Source: Typhlomys cinereus
Taxonomy: Eukaryota > Chordata > Mammalia > Rodentia > Platacanthomyidae
Reading direction: 5' to 3'
Length of the DNA: 64,000 nucleotides
NCBI GenBank assembly: GCA_023101885.1
Contig: JALPQD010000294.1
Coordinates: 1,849,501 to 1,913,500 of the forward strand
Shown in pieces: positions 49,576 to 60,525 of the stretch. The notes under the pieces were generated by a model. It searched no databases, had not been told where the DNA came from, and saw nothing but the letters and a program-made list of their open reading frames with translations. A program made the position numbers and the translations under genes. Position 1 is the first letter of the stretch, and every line of letters begins with the position of its first letter.

Positions 49576-52500
49576 CCTTCAGCACCCTCCCCTGCCCTTT
49601 ATAAAAATGGCTGGACCACTTACAAATTAGCTGCTTTAAAGTCTGAGGCAGCCTCTGTTGTCATTTCCCAGAGATGAATCCCAGCAGGCTGGGTGCCTGA
49701 TTTTTTTTTTTAACTTTGCTGACATTTATATATAGAAAATATGGAGGCGTTTGTCACCCACTTCTTTTAGAACAAGCTCCCACAGGTCTGAGAATCTTTA
49801 AAACAGAAACATTTAAATGTAGATAAAGATCACAGAAGGACAAAATTCTCATGTGAAGTCAGGTGAAAGACTCTGATGAGGGAGGGTTTTTGGGAATCAC
49901 TACCGTGTTCTGGGGTTTTCTACCTGGCATTTTCCTGGAATATTCTGTAGCAAGAGGGTCATAGATTGTCCCAGAGTCTTTCTAGAGCACAACAACAACA
50001 ACAACAACAAAAACAAAAAAAAACCCACAAGATAATGTGATGGCTTATTTGTTTTTCCACAGCACATTTTTTTTTACCACAAAAGTTGTGGCAGAGGATT
50101 GTGACCTGTGACTCTTGGCTAGTGTTCCCTGGACCATGCTTTGTGTCTCTGTCATGTGTTGTTCTCATTCCTTCCAGATACCAGGAGGGAGTGCCGACCT
50201 GACGGGCTCTACAGCTAACAGATGACAAGCTGGGGAGCAAGTCCTTTTGTCTTGGATGATTTCCCCAGACACATAAGGTCCCAGAAGCATGACCCATGTG
50301 GAAGTGGAGATGCTCCTGAGTTCATGCCTCCTGCTTATGATGGGCAAGCAAGTGAAGAGTTTAAGCCAGCAGTAATCACTGTCCTATAGACTGAGACAGG
50401 TGAAAAACTTGACCAGAGTAGGCTTGCAAAGGGCTGGATCTGGGTGTCATGAAATACTGATGTCCGTGAGGGAAAGGTCAAGTGACCCCCCCCAAAAAAA
50501 AAAGCATCAGCGTCTACTTTTCCTCCTTTGTTGCTCCTTTTGGTTAGAGAGAAAACCGGATACCGTACAGTGATAAAGCCCTCCTCAAAGTTCTACTGGG
50601 CCATTTTCCAACGGAGGGAACCAGGGTGTGGGGCGGACAAGAGGTACAGTGCTGCAGAGCAGGAGCCAGAAGCCCACAAATGTCCAGTCACGATGGGCTG
50701 GGGGTGAGTTTTCTACCAATGCTGCCATGACAAAGGTCTGCAATTGGTGTCTGCCATGCCAGAAGGCCTTCTGTAACTAAGCATGCACTGCTAATGGCAC
50801 TCATTAAGACACTTAGTGCCTCTGCTACAACCTTCCTCCAGTTGACCCTGAGCTACCAGAATCAAGGACAAAGCTGGTGGAAACTCACTGCTGCTATTGG
50901 GATTGTGGGATTCTGGGCAGGCACATCATGGCTGTAGATGGTAGGAGAGGGAAGGGAAACTGATGTTTTAAATTAGACTCCACTGGACTCAAATGCTCCC
51001 GAATGTTCTTACTGCACCAGGTTTTCTTCAACACATGAGCAAATGAAACAGCAGGAGAAACTACAAATCTCCCAATAGGAGTCCTAAGGAAGAACAACAC
51101 GTGAGCATATCAAGTTCCATGTATTTAATGAACTTGCTGAGTAATTATATTCCTCCAATTTTTACAATTAAAAAATTACTTTGGAAAAATTGCAGATTTT
51201 CATAGAAAATTTTTATAATATTACCAAAGAGAGTCTGTATATTCTTCTTAACATAGCTTACTTGAGGATTTTGCTTTAGAATAATATAGTATTAAAATCT
51301 GGAAACCCACACTGTGTAGTCTTATGCTTATTTTATAATGTACCCAGACTTTTGTAACTATGGTACAATTAGAAGACTCAGCTAACCTATCAGCACAAGG
51401 TTTTTCACTGTTTTATTCCCTTATTATCCCACTCAGAGCTTCCCCTGTGTCCCTGTTGCAGTTCGCCTGCATGGTTGCTGATAAATCACCATCAAACAGC
51501 TTAAGGGAACAAGGAGTTTATTTTCTCTTACAATTTTCCGGTTATAGTTCTCATTCTAGCTTGACCGAAGAGCACACACCAACACTAGAGCTGAGGGAAC
51601 ATAATGGCTGAGAGGATGATCCTTACTTGCCAGACCAGCATGTCTGGCCAAGTGTACACAAGGATGCCAACTTTCTCAATTAGCTCTTGGTATTTTATTC
51701 CAGGGTCCTACTCCCACCCACCATAGATTGGACTTTCCTATCAACTAGACAGTCTCTTGCAGGTTGCTCTGGACCTAACTCAACCATTAATTCTCTACAA
51801 ATGTGCCTAGAGCTCAAACCCTCAACTGTCAAGATGACACCTGTGCCTAACTATGACACTCCACTCCTTGTCAACTTGACACAAAAACATAACACTTTTA
51901 AACTGTAACCTTCAATTCTTGTCCACATAGGTGTTAAAAAGTTATCTTGTTTATAATATAAATACATCTAATTTTATTAATTCTAAAAGTCAAAATTAAA
52001 AGTTTTTATAATCCAATTTAAAATGTCAATCATTAAAAGTCCAATTATTAAAATGTTGGAACTTAAAGTCTTTCTTTAAATATCCCAAATCTTCTAACTG
52101 TAGGAGTCTGTTGAGTCAAAATAAGATAAATACTCCAACACAGATAAAACATCAAAATAGAAACATCTTGACACAATAGGAAAATATCAAATTAGAATCA
52201 AGTCCAGCAAATCAAATACCACATTCTGTATTTCAGTGTCCTTTTTCAATTGTTCATCATGTATCATGGTGGTTCAAAAATTCTAGGCATTCCCAGTCCC
52301 TGTTTGCAGCTCAAAGTTGTAGAAGCAGAATTCCTTTGAACCAGGCTGAATCACCACTTGCAGCTGTCCTCAGCATACATCCCATGGTTCTGGCATCTCC
52401 AACAGTGCTCTTGGTTTGCCTCTGCAGCTATAAGTTCCACCTTTTCTTTCAGGAACTCTATACCTGCTACTTGGTGCCAAGCTTTTGCTGCTCTCCATGA

Positions 52501-52596
52501 ACCCCTCAATCACACACCAAAACCAGTACTACATGGGGGACTCTGCCAGATTCCACAGCAAGGTTTGGTCCATTCAAGGTCCAAACCTTGGTCCAT

Positions 52597-53076
52597 TCAA
52601 GCCACAGCTGTACCAACTTTGCATGCTGACTCTGGAAAAGACCTTTTTAAGCAGCCAAAACTCCAAAGGGCAAGAAACAGCTTCAGCTTGGGTTTTAACC
52701 CCCTGAAAGAATATGAGTTTTCAAACCATGGACTCACCATATGGTGGTGCTCACGTCTTCCACCGTCCCAATGCAAAGCACTAGATTTTCCTTCAATAAT
52801 ACTTATAACTCCAACAGTGTTAGCTGTTTTGCTGCCTGCCCTGTCCTCATCCAAAATTTCCAGGCTGCCAAAATAGCTCTCCTCTATCAACCAAACCAGT
52901 CCATCATCTTTAAACTCAACTTCAAAAAAGACCTTGTTCCCTTCATTACAAACTGGGCTCAAACAATCCACAACTCTCTCAGCATTTTCATTATCCAAAT
53001 GATCCATTAAACTCTGCAGAATGGTATTTGTAATCCACAAACCCAAAAGCTTCAAACATTTCAAACCGTCCAACAA
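52597..53076 (-). pseudogene. Open frame in MaLR internal region (gag-like remnant?)
   Basis: A 159-codon frame starts about 40 bases after the primer-binding site, in the sense direction of the element. It is rich in acidic and aliphatic residues. I see no CCHC knuckle, protease or other named motif. MaLR internal regions are known to keep only gag-related or unassignable sequence, so this is best read as a vestigial frame. The overlapping 172-codon + strand frame (52358-52876) is its antisense shadow. Confidence 0.4.
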
Positions 53077-53114
53077 AACTGTTCAGCATCCACATAGTCA
53101 GATTTATCAGCAAC

Positions 53115-53133
53115 ACCCCACTTCTCTGGTACC
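53115..53133 (-). promoter_or_regulatory. tRNA-Leu-type primer-binding site of the MaLR
   Basis: On the - strand GGTACCAGAGAAGTGGGGT lies about six bases after the 5' LTR end. It is close to the complement of a leucine tRNA 3' end (TGGTACCAG...AGTGGGG), with two extra bases and a mutated first base. A Leu primer is the defining feature of ERVL/MaLR elements. Confidence 0.65.
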
Positions 53134-53328
53134 GAATTCTCTTGCAGTTTGTCTACATGGAAATCACCATCAAACAGCTTAAGGGAACAAGGGGTTTATT
53201 TTCTCTTACAATTTTCTAATTATTGTTCTCATTCTAGCTTTGCAGGACAGCACATACCACCAGGGCTGAGGGAACTGGCTACATCATCACCACATAATGG
53301 CTGAGATGACAATCCTTACTTGCCAGAA

Positions 53329-53721
53329 TGTAGGAGGAATGGGCCAGGCAGGCCTGTATTAAGATCTCTGATCAACCATCACTTGCAATACCTCCACCTG
53401 GGGAGCATGCCACTCAGGGATGATCTATATGGGCTGCATACGAGAATGCAACTTCCCCAAGCTACACCTGCTGCTGCGCCTGGTGCTGACATCAAACCTG
53501 GCTGAGAGGACCAACCCGGTCAGGACAACTCAGCAAAAGCTCACGTGAGACTTATAGGATGTTGGGTGGGGTATATAAGCAGCCCAATATTTACAATAAA
53601 GGAGCCTGAGAGCCTGAGAGTCTGCCTTGCCACTTGCCTGACTTCCAGGGTCTGCACCATTGACCCGGCGCCAGCTTATCCCCGCCCCCAAGGGTCTCTG
53701 TGGGCCCCTGAGACTGCTACA
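53329..53721 (+). mobile_element. Solo LTR (ERV2-like) nested in the MaLR 5' LTR
   Basis: This 393-bp LTR starts TGTAG and ends CTACA, a perfect 5-bp terminal inverted repeat. It has a TATATAAG box at 53572-53579 and AATAAA at 53595-53600, both on the + strand, followed by GACCCGGCGCCAGC. Six-base flanks CCAGAA (53323-53328) and CCAGAC (53722-53727) differ at one base. A 6-bp duplication suggests class II (ERVK/IAP-like), which is inference. It splits the MaLR LTR. Removing it leaves an LTR of about 407 bp, like its relatives. Confidence 0.8.
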
Positions 53722-54009
53722 CCAGACCAACATATCTTACCAAGTGTACACAAGGATGGCAACTTTCTCAATCAACTCTTAGTATTTTATTCTAGGGCCT
53801 AGTCCCACCCACTATGGACTGGACCTTCCCCATCAGCTAGACAATCTCATGCAGGTTTGCTCTGGGTTTACTCAACCATTAATTCTCTACAAATGTGCCC
53901 AGAGCTCAAAACCTCAACTGTCAACACCTGTGCCTAACTATGACAGTCCCTAACCTCTGAAAATTGCTAGTGTATAATATTTCACATTTCCTTAATTTTG
54001 TCATTTAAT

Positions 54010-54255
54010 TTTGCCAGCAGGGATGGTGAGATAGCTCAGTACGTAAGACCGTTTTGCCAAGCCCGATGATTTCAGTTTCTTTCTCTGAAACCACATAGTG
54101 GAAAAACAAACCCATCTTCTGCAAAGTTGTCCTCTGACATCCACACATACTCTGTGACACATGCATATGCATGCACACATGCAAACACACAGACACACAC
54201 ACACACACACACAATACACTTACATAATTTACTTACCCTAAATAAATAAATATGA
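54010..54255 (+). repeat. RSINE1-like SINE with (CA)n tail
   Basis: The head GGATGGTGAGATAGCTCAGT, body GTTGTCCTCTGACATCCACA, (CA)n near 54185-54212 and AAATAAATAAATA tail are typical of the RSINE1/B4 group. Confidence 0.75.
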
Positions 54256-55562
54256 ATTTAAAAATAGATTGTTACATAAATTGTAGAGTCTACTTTTTTA
54301 TTTTAGAAGTTAAAAAAAGAGAAAGCTTTCTTCCATTTAAGTCTCTTTTACCTTCTTTATTTAAAATATCTAAATATTTTCCCTAAATATTCTAAGAATC
54401 ACAGAAGATTTTATATATTTATGTATTTATATAATTTATATATTTATATAATTATATACATAATTTCACTCCTTTCCTGATACATTTCTGTTTTTTAATA
54501 CATTTTTATTATTATTTCAGCTCATACAAACTTAATAGGTACACCAGTTCCCTCCCTCCCTCCTCCTCCCCCCGAACCCCCTGTTCCCCCTCCCCTCACC
54601 CCTCTCTCCCCATCCCCCCGTGCTTCCTGTCCCAATTCCCAGAGTCCTTTCTTGTGCATGCCTGACTCTCCTCTGGGCCCTCCTCTCCCATGACGTACAA
54701 GGATCCAGTGTCATTTCCCTGAACCCTTTCCTGTGTTCCCCTTAAGTATAGGAACACTACTGTGGCTGTCAATCCCTTGCCTCCAAGGATCTTGGTGCCT
54801 TTAGCAGATGCTAGACTTTGTGAGGTCAATAGTGTGTTGGACATTGCGCTGGGCATGCAATGTCCATTTATGATTGCTTCGGCCCTAACTTGTGTGGAGT
54901 ATCTTGCAAATCATTGTTCCTCCCATCCTTTTGCTCTTACACTCTTACCACCCCCTCTTCCGCAAATGTCCCTGAGCTTCAGGATGGGGAGAGATTAGTC
55001 TGGCCTAGTTCTAGGTGGTTGATATAGAGTCTCTGAAGTTCTGGATAGTGGTTTGTTGATTTTCTTTTGCAGTTTTGTTGCTCTTGTAATGCCCTTCACT
55101 CCATCGTGATGGGCACTGTATGTCACCCCCTGGCTAGAGACAAAAAGCTGTTAAACTGGAGTCTTATTATAAGAGCACATTCAAGGGTAGATGTAATACT
55201 TATACCCAAAAGTGGAATCGCAGGGTCATATGGCATTTGGCAATGGGAGGGGTCAATCACCCATTTGCAAAATGGTTACTTTTTAATCTGCCGGACTATA
55301 TGCCCTCCCCTTCTGGTGAGTTCATACCCCCTTAGTTGTAAATGATCAGGAACGAATGTCTGTGAACTTAACTAGGTGTCACATTACTTTCTTGCAGTCC
55401 TTGATGGAGGCCTGTTTTCTCTACTGTAACATGGTCACTTCTCTCCTTGTTTCTGGTGTGGCCCTCCAACCACATCCCTCCTGTTCATAATCCTTGCAAT
55501 TATTGTAGGTAATACATAGATTTACCTATGAGTGTCTCAAGGTGGGCTGGGTGGGTTTGGTA

Positions 55563-56126
55563 CTAGGAGCCACCTATTAGGGAGTACATACGGCGCTTAA
55601 TTTTCTGGGTCTGGGATACTTCACTTAATATAACTGTTTCTAATGACATCCATTTCCCGGCAAATTCCAGTAATTCCTCATTTTTGATGGCTGAGTAGTA
55701 CTCCATTATATAGATGTACCACAGTTTCCTTATCCACTCATCAACTGGACATTTGGGTTGATTCCATGTCTTTGCTATTGTAAACAGTGCTGCTATGAAC
55801 ATGGTTGTGCTTGTGCTATTGAGATGAACCTCTGCTGTATGGGGGGTTATACCCAAAGGTGGAATCGCAGGGTCATATGGCATTTCAATCTTTAATTTCT
55901 TTAAGAAACTCCAGACAGCTCGCCAGAGTGGCTGTATGAGCCTGCATTCCCACCAGCAATGTAGGAGAGTTCCCCTCTCTCCACATCCTCTCCAGCATTT
56001 GTTATTGTTTGTATTGTGGATTGTTGCCATCCTGACCGGGGTGAGATGATATCTCAGGGAAGTTTTGATTTGCATTTCCCTGATGGCTAAAGAAGTGGAG
56101 CATTTTCTAAGATATTTGTTAGACAT
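55563..56126 (-). pseudogene. L1 ORF2 fragment: C-terminal cysteine motif
   Basis: 187 codons carry the C-terminal part of ORF2 with the conserved motif C44-X3-C48-X7-H56-X4-C61 (numbering within this fragment) and the C-terminal [10 protein letters not shown] block, ending naturally. It lies in the same frame as 56448-57458. Confidence 0.92.
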
Positions 56127-56386
56127 TTTAATTTCATCCCTGGTAAATTTCTTTTAAGTTCCAGGGCCCGTTTTTTAATTGGGCCATTGGTTTCCTTGGT
56201 GTTTAGTTTTCTAAGTTCTTTGTGCACTCTGGACAGTAGAGCTCTATCAGATATGTGGTTAGTGAAGATTTTTTCCCATTCTGTGGGTTGCCTTTGAGCT
56301 CGCGTTACAATCTCTTTATCTGAACAGAAGCTCTTTAATTTCACAAGATCCCAACTGTTGAGAGTTGGTAGCAGTGACTGTGCCAT
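56087..56386 (-). pseudogene. L1 ORF2 fragment in shifted frame
   Basis: The middle section continues ORF2 homology (DLVKLKSFC, QPTEWEKIF) in a frame offset from its neighbours. Homology appears to run from about 56440 to about 56130. This places one indel near 56390-56450 and a compensating one near 56130. Confidence 0.85.
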
Positions 56387-56447
56387 TGGATGTCTGTTTA
56401 GGAAATGTTGGCCTAGCCCAATCAGCTCAAGGGAGTTCCCTATCCTT

Positions 56448-57458
56448 TCAACTATGGATTTTATAGTCTCTGACCTTGATATAGGTCCTTGATCCGTTTG
56501 GAATTAAGTCTTGTACATGGTGACAATACGGGTCCAGCTTTAATCTTCTGCATGTGGAGATCCAGTTTTGCCAGCACCATTTGTTGAAGATACTGTCCTT
56601 TTTCCATTGGATTCTTTGGGCCCCTTTGTCAAAGACCAAATGGCTGTAATTTTGTGGGCTTATATCTGGGTCTTCAACCCTTATCCATTGATCTGTGTGT
56701 CTATTTTGGAGCCAGTACCAGGCTGTTTTTATAACTATGGATTTGTAATATAGACTAAGGTTCGGTATGGTAATACCTCCAGCAGTGTTTTTGTTACTCA
56801 GGATTGTCTTTGCTATCCTGGGTCTTTTGTGCCTCCATATGAATTTTGAGATTGTTTGGTCAACTTCTTTAAAGAATTGCTTTGGGATTTTAATTGGTAT
56901 AGCATTGAATTTGTATATTGCCTTTGGTAGGATGGTCATTTTTATGATGTTGATTCTGCCAATCCAGGAACATGGGAGGTCTTTCCACCTTCTGGTGTCT
57001 TCTGCAATTTCTTTCTTTAGGGTTTTAAAGTTTTCATTGTAAAGGTCTTTTACCTCCTTGGTTAGGTTTATACCAAGGTATTTCATTCTTTTAGGGGCTA
57101 TAGTAAATGGGATTGTTTCTCTCAAGGCTTTTTCACTTCTTTCATTCTGGGCATATAGGAAGGCCTCTGATTTTTGCACATTTATTTTGTATCCTGCCAT
57201 CCTGCTGAACTTCTCAATTAGTTCCAGGAGCTTCCTGGTGGAGTTTTTGGGATCACTCAGGTATAAGATCATGTCATCTGCAAATAGGAATAGTTTGACT
57301 TCTTCCTTGCCGATTTGAATCCCTCTTATGTCCCTTTCTTGTCTTATGGCTTCAGCTAAGACTTCAAGTACAATATTGAATAGAAGTGGTGAGAGTGGAC
57401 AGCCTTGTCTAGTTCCTGATCGAAGTGGGAATGCTTCCAATTGTTCCCCATTGAGCAT
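56448..57458 (-). pseudogene. L1 ORF2 fragment: reverse transcriptase core
   Basis: 336 codons of ORF2 protein. [10 protein letters not shown] lies at residues 15-24 and the catalytic FADD at 59-62, followed by the thumb-like region ([21 protein letters not shown]). The endonuclease and the first half of the reverse transcriptase are missing through 5' truncation. The frame ends at a TAG/TGA-type stop at 56448, then homology resumes in another frame (56386-56087) and returns to the original frame at about 56126. It is therefore broken by at least two frameshifts. Confidence 0.92.
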
Positions 57459-57929
57459 AATCCTTGCTCCTTCCCTGATACATTTCTACTTCCTCATGGT
57501 TTGATTCCTTTTGTCCTAGCCGTTTCGTTTTTGCTTCATAAATTTTCTTTTTATTTTCCTCATTGAAATATGAACTTCTTTACCTCTTGCAGAGCCTTTC
57601 CCCACATTACACCCTAACTCAATCCATATTTTTAGCTCATCCAAAGAAATATTTAATATTGACATCATATTTCCATCCAACTACACTCCATTTAATTTTT
57701 TAAAGTTTTTCCCAACAGTACATATTTATTATTCCTGATACTATGTTGCATAAGGACATTTGCTGGCAAGCATAAATTGCATGTTAAACATAGCTCCCCC
57801 TGCCCTTTTCCCAACACACACTTTACACTCTTCAGTTAATTCTTTTTCTTCCACTGGACACTTTTATTTCTACTTTCATGTTTTGTGCATCCAAATAAAA
57901 TTGAGGAATCATAAATATGAGAAGTCATG

Positions 57930-59215
57930 ATATTTTTCTTTCTGAGACTGACTTAATTTACTTGGTTTAAATGTTTCCTGTCATATCCATTTTCATATAT
58001 ATAATTTCATCCATTGTTATGATTGAAAAAATCCCAGATTTTCTCTATCCACTCCTCTCTTGGTGGATACCAAGTTTAATTCCACAATTTAGTGGCTGTG
58101 TGCAATGAACATTGATGCACACTTATTTCTGTGATGTGTTGAATTGAAATCCTTTGGGTAAACACACAGAAGCAGTATAGTTGAAACATACTCTAGATCC
58201 TTTGCAGTTTTTTTTTTTTTTTGAGGAATTCCATGTTGATTTCCATAGTGGTGGACCTTGTTTACATTCCTTTCAGCAGTGGAGAGTTTCTTTTATCACA
58301 TCTTCGCCAGCACTTGTATTCTTAATGACTGACATTCTGACTGGGGTGAGATGGGATCTCAGTATAATTGTAATTTGCATTTCTCTGATGACTGGTTATG
58401 GTGAATATGTTTTAATATGTTTATTGACCATTGGTACTTCACTTATTGGGAATTATCTGTTCATGTACTGATTAGGTTGTTCGATTTCTTGTTATATACA
58501 TCTTGAGTGATTTGTACATTCTAAATATTAATTAGATGCATAACTAGCAAAGTAGACTTGATCTTCACCTGATGATTTTCTTTGTAGCACAGAAACTTTT
58601 TAAGTTTATGAAATTCTATTTATCAATTTTGGCAGTATTTCCTGAGCAACAATAATTCATTTAGAAAGTTCTGGTCTATGACTATATCTTAAAGTGTTTT
58701 CCCTATTTTTTTCACTTAGCAGTTACAAAATTTCAGATTTTATATTAAAATCTGTGATACGTTGGGAAATTATTTTTGTGTAGGGGGAGAGATAGGGATC
58801 TAATGGTATTCTTGCATACCCAGACATGACATTATTTTTTTCAAAGTGTATTTTTGGCCTCTTTGTAAAACAGCAAGTAACTGCAGTTGTGTGGGTTCAT
58901 ATCTGATTCCTCTATTCTATTCTGTCTATCTGTGTGTCTGAGTGCCAATTCCTTGCTTTTCTTGTTACTATGGCTCTCTCTACTATAACTTGAAGTTTAT
59001 ATTGTATGTCATGATGATGTCTCCATGTTCTTTGGTTCAGGATTCCAGCTCATTTGTGCTTTCACTTGAATTTTAAGATGGTTTTTATCTACTTCAGAGA
59101 AAATAAGAAAATTTGTCACTAGTAGAGCAGTAATAGTAGCTAAAAATATTTAGAGCTTTGATGGGGGTTTCATTGAACTTGTAGATTGATAGCTACAAGA
59201 GCCTACATTCAAAAA
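57930..59215 (-). repeat. Old, decayed L1 (ORF2 end and 3' part)
   Basis: On the + strand, phrases such as TTTCATCCATTGTTATGATT, ATTTCCATAGTGGTGGACCT, CTGACTGGGGTGAGATGGGA and TTGTGTGGGTTCATATCTGA are the antisense of ORF2's C-terminal half. They run in the same order as in the younger L1 at 54490-57466, with many stops. The - strand gives no frame over 100 codons. Confidence 0.75.
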
Positions 59216-59229
59216 TCAGAGTTCCCTGA

Positions 59230-59495
59230 GAAATAACAATGCACATTAGGGCCTCAGAAAAAAAAATTAAAGCCAAATGCCAGATCAGTAAATGGAAGGA
59301 AATAATTCAGATCTGGGAAATGATTAACAAAATAGAATGGAAAATCAATACGAAGAATAATAAAGAACATAAAGAGCCGTTCCTTTTAAAACAAGATTGG
59401 CAAATAGTCAAGCAAGCTAAAAGAAAGGAACCCAAGTTAACAAAATCTGAAGATGAAAATGAAGACGTTGAAGCAAAAATTACTGTGTTTTGAGA
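59230..59495 (+). repeat. L1 ORF2-like fragment in opposite orientation
   Basis: The + strand frame (84 codons, lysine/glutamate-rich) and phrases such as ATGATTAACAAAATAGAATG and AGCCGTTCCTTTTAAAACAA resemble the ORF2 segment just before the reverse transcriptase. Abutting the - strand L1 at 59215, it may be that copy's inverted 5' piece. Identity is weak. Confidence 0.35.
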
Positions 59496-60109
59496 TTTTC
59501 ATAAGCAAACATAATGAGTTTGTGCTATTATCCCCTACCCCCACTAGGAGATTCTTATTTAAATTTTCTGTTTCAGCTTGATTATTTGTTTTCTAGGTCT
59601 GCCATGAAAAGTTATCCAGACTGGGTGATAGTTGATTTTATTTCTTTATGCCTGGAACATACATATCTAAAAGCCAAACACCATCCTGCATGGTTTTTGT
59701 CAAGGCCTGTCCTCTTCACTTGGCCATTGTCTGCCTGTTCACATCAGTGGGCCTCCATTCATATTTAGTATCCTTAGTTCAATGCTCTAATCTCTCTCTC
59801 TCTCATTCTCTCTTTCTCTCCATATATATTTCTTCTTTTCTTTTTCTTCTCCTCCTCCTCCTCCTCCTAAATATAGTCCATGTGAAGGTCAGAGGAGATA
59901 AGTTTTCAACAGATTAATGAAGAGTAGAAGACAAAGTCATTTAATAACACCTGATTTGCTCTGAATGGTTGCTGGGAGAGGAGTTGGGGTAACTTGCTAC
60001 CGTTAGATGGGGGTACTCCATCTTCTGTACTCTTCGCAGAGAGCCTGAGAGCAGAGGATCCATGTTCTACTTCTAATAAGTATCTAAAGATGGGAAGGCC
60101 CACCTTTGA

Positions 60110-60525
60110 ACAAGACATTCAAGGCATGACTGCTGCATCAAGGAACTCACTACAGTGAGATTTGTCCTTAAATGACTGACACACCAAAATGCCCCCCATA
60201 AACTGTGGACGAACTCAAGAGAGATAAGAATGTACAATGGAAACCTTGGGGGCTAAAGCTGGACAAGCAAAGGGAAATGCCCCTACCAATGGGGCAGCCA
60301 GAGGGGGGGCAACTTGGTATGCCACAGAAGCCTGAACCCCCACAAGAGTAGACAAGCCAGAGGGAGCCCTGAGTTCCACTGAAGCAGACAAACAGGAGGG
60401 TGGGAGGGAGTGGGGTAGATTGATAAAGGAGAGGGAGGGGGGATGGAGGGAAGCAGGGATGAATACTCAATATACTTGTAAAACTAGGGAAAAGTTAATT
60501 AATAAAAAAGAAATTAAAGCAAAAA
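60110..60525 (+). repeat. Old L1 3' UTR (+ orientation)
   Basis: The sequence (GGAAATGCCCCTACCAATGG, CAACTTGGTATGCCACAGAA, GGAGGGTGGGAGGGAGTGGG, AATTAATAAAAAAG tail) is the same family as the - strand block at 2247-3460. The - strand proline/serine-rich frame over it is an artefact. Confidence 0.7.

Larger units (their letters stand above)
47754..51448. other. Intergenic, mostly unassigned
   Basis: It contains a (GA)n run at 48079-48141, a MIR fragment at about 49420-49575 and an (ACA)n tract at 49989-50010. Open frames are under 115 codons and show no domain, codon pattern or splice context that would support a gene. Confidence 0.5.
51454..53945 (-). mobile_element. Two-LTR ERVL-MaLR provirus
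   Basis: This is a non-autonomous, old endogenous retrovirus-like element read on the - strand: 5' LTR (53140-53945, containing a nested LTR), internal region (51859-53139) and 3' LTR (51454-51858). A perfect 5-bp duplication GTCCC flanks it at 51449-51453 and 53946-53950, the length expected of ERVL-type integration. The 1.28-kb internal region is far too short for gag-pol-env. No protease, polymerase or envelope motif is visible. The LTR polyadenylation signal is seen reversed in GGAGTTTATTTTC. Confidence 0.88.
54490..57466 (-). mobile_element. 5'-truncated L1 retrotransposon
   Basis: A - strand LINE-1 of 2,977 bp holds the 3' half of ORF2 and a 3' UTR with a polypurine tract (C-rich on + near 54540-54620). 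Target-site duplications of 21 bp, 20 of 21 identical, lie at 54469-54489 and 57467-57487. It is truncated inside the reverse transcriptase domain, so it cannot move itself. A related 3' end lies at 36804-37917. Confidence 0.92.

Noticed and set aside
52358..52876. 172-codon + strand open frame
   Set aside because: It is antisense to the MaLR internal region and overlaps the sense frame 52597-53076. No start context, domain or splice signals.
56568..57318. Hydrophobic frames on the + strand resembling membrane proteins
   Set aside because: Antisense shadows of L1 ORF2, whose lysine- and AT-rich codons read as hydrophobic on the other strand.
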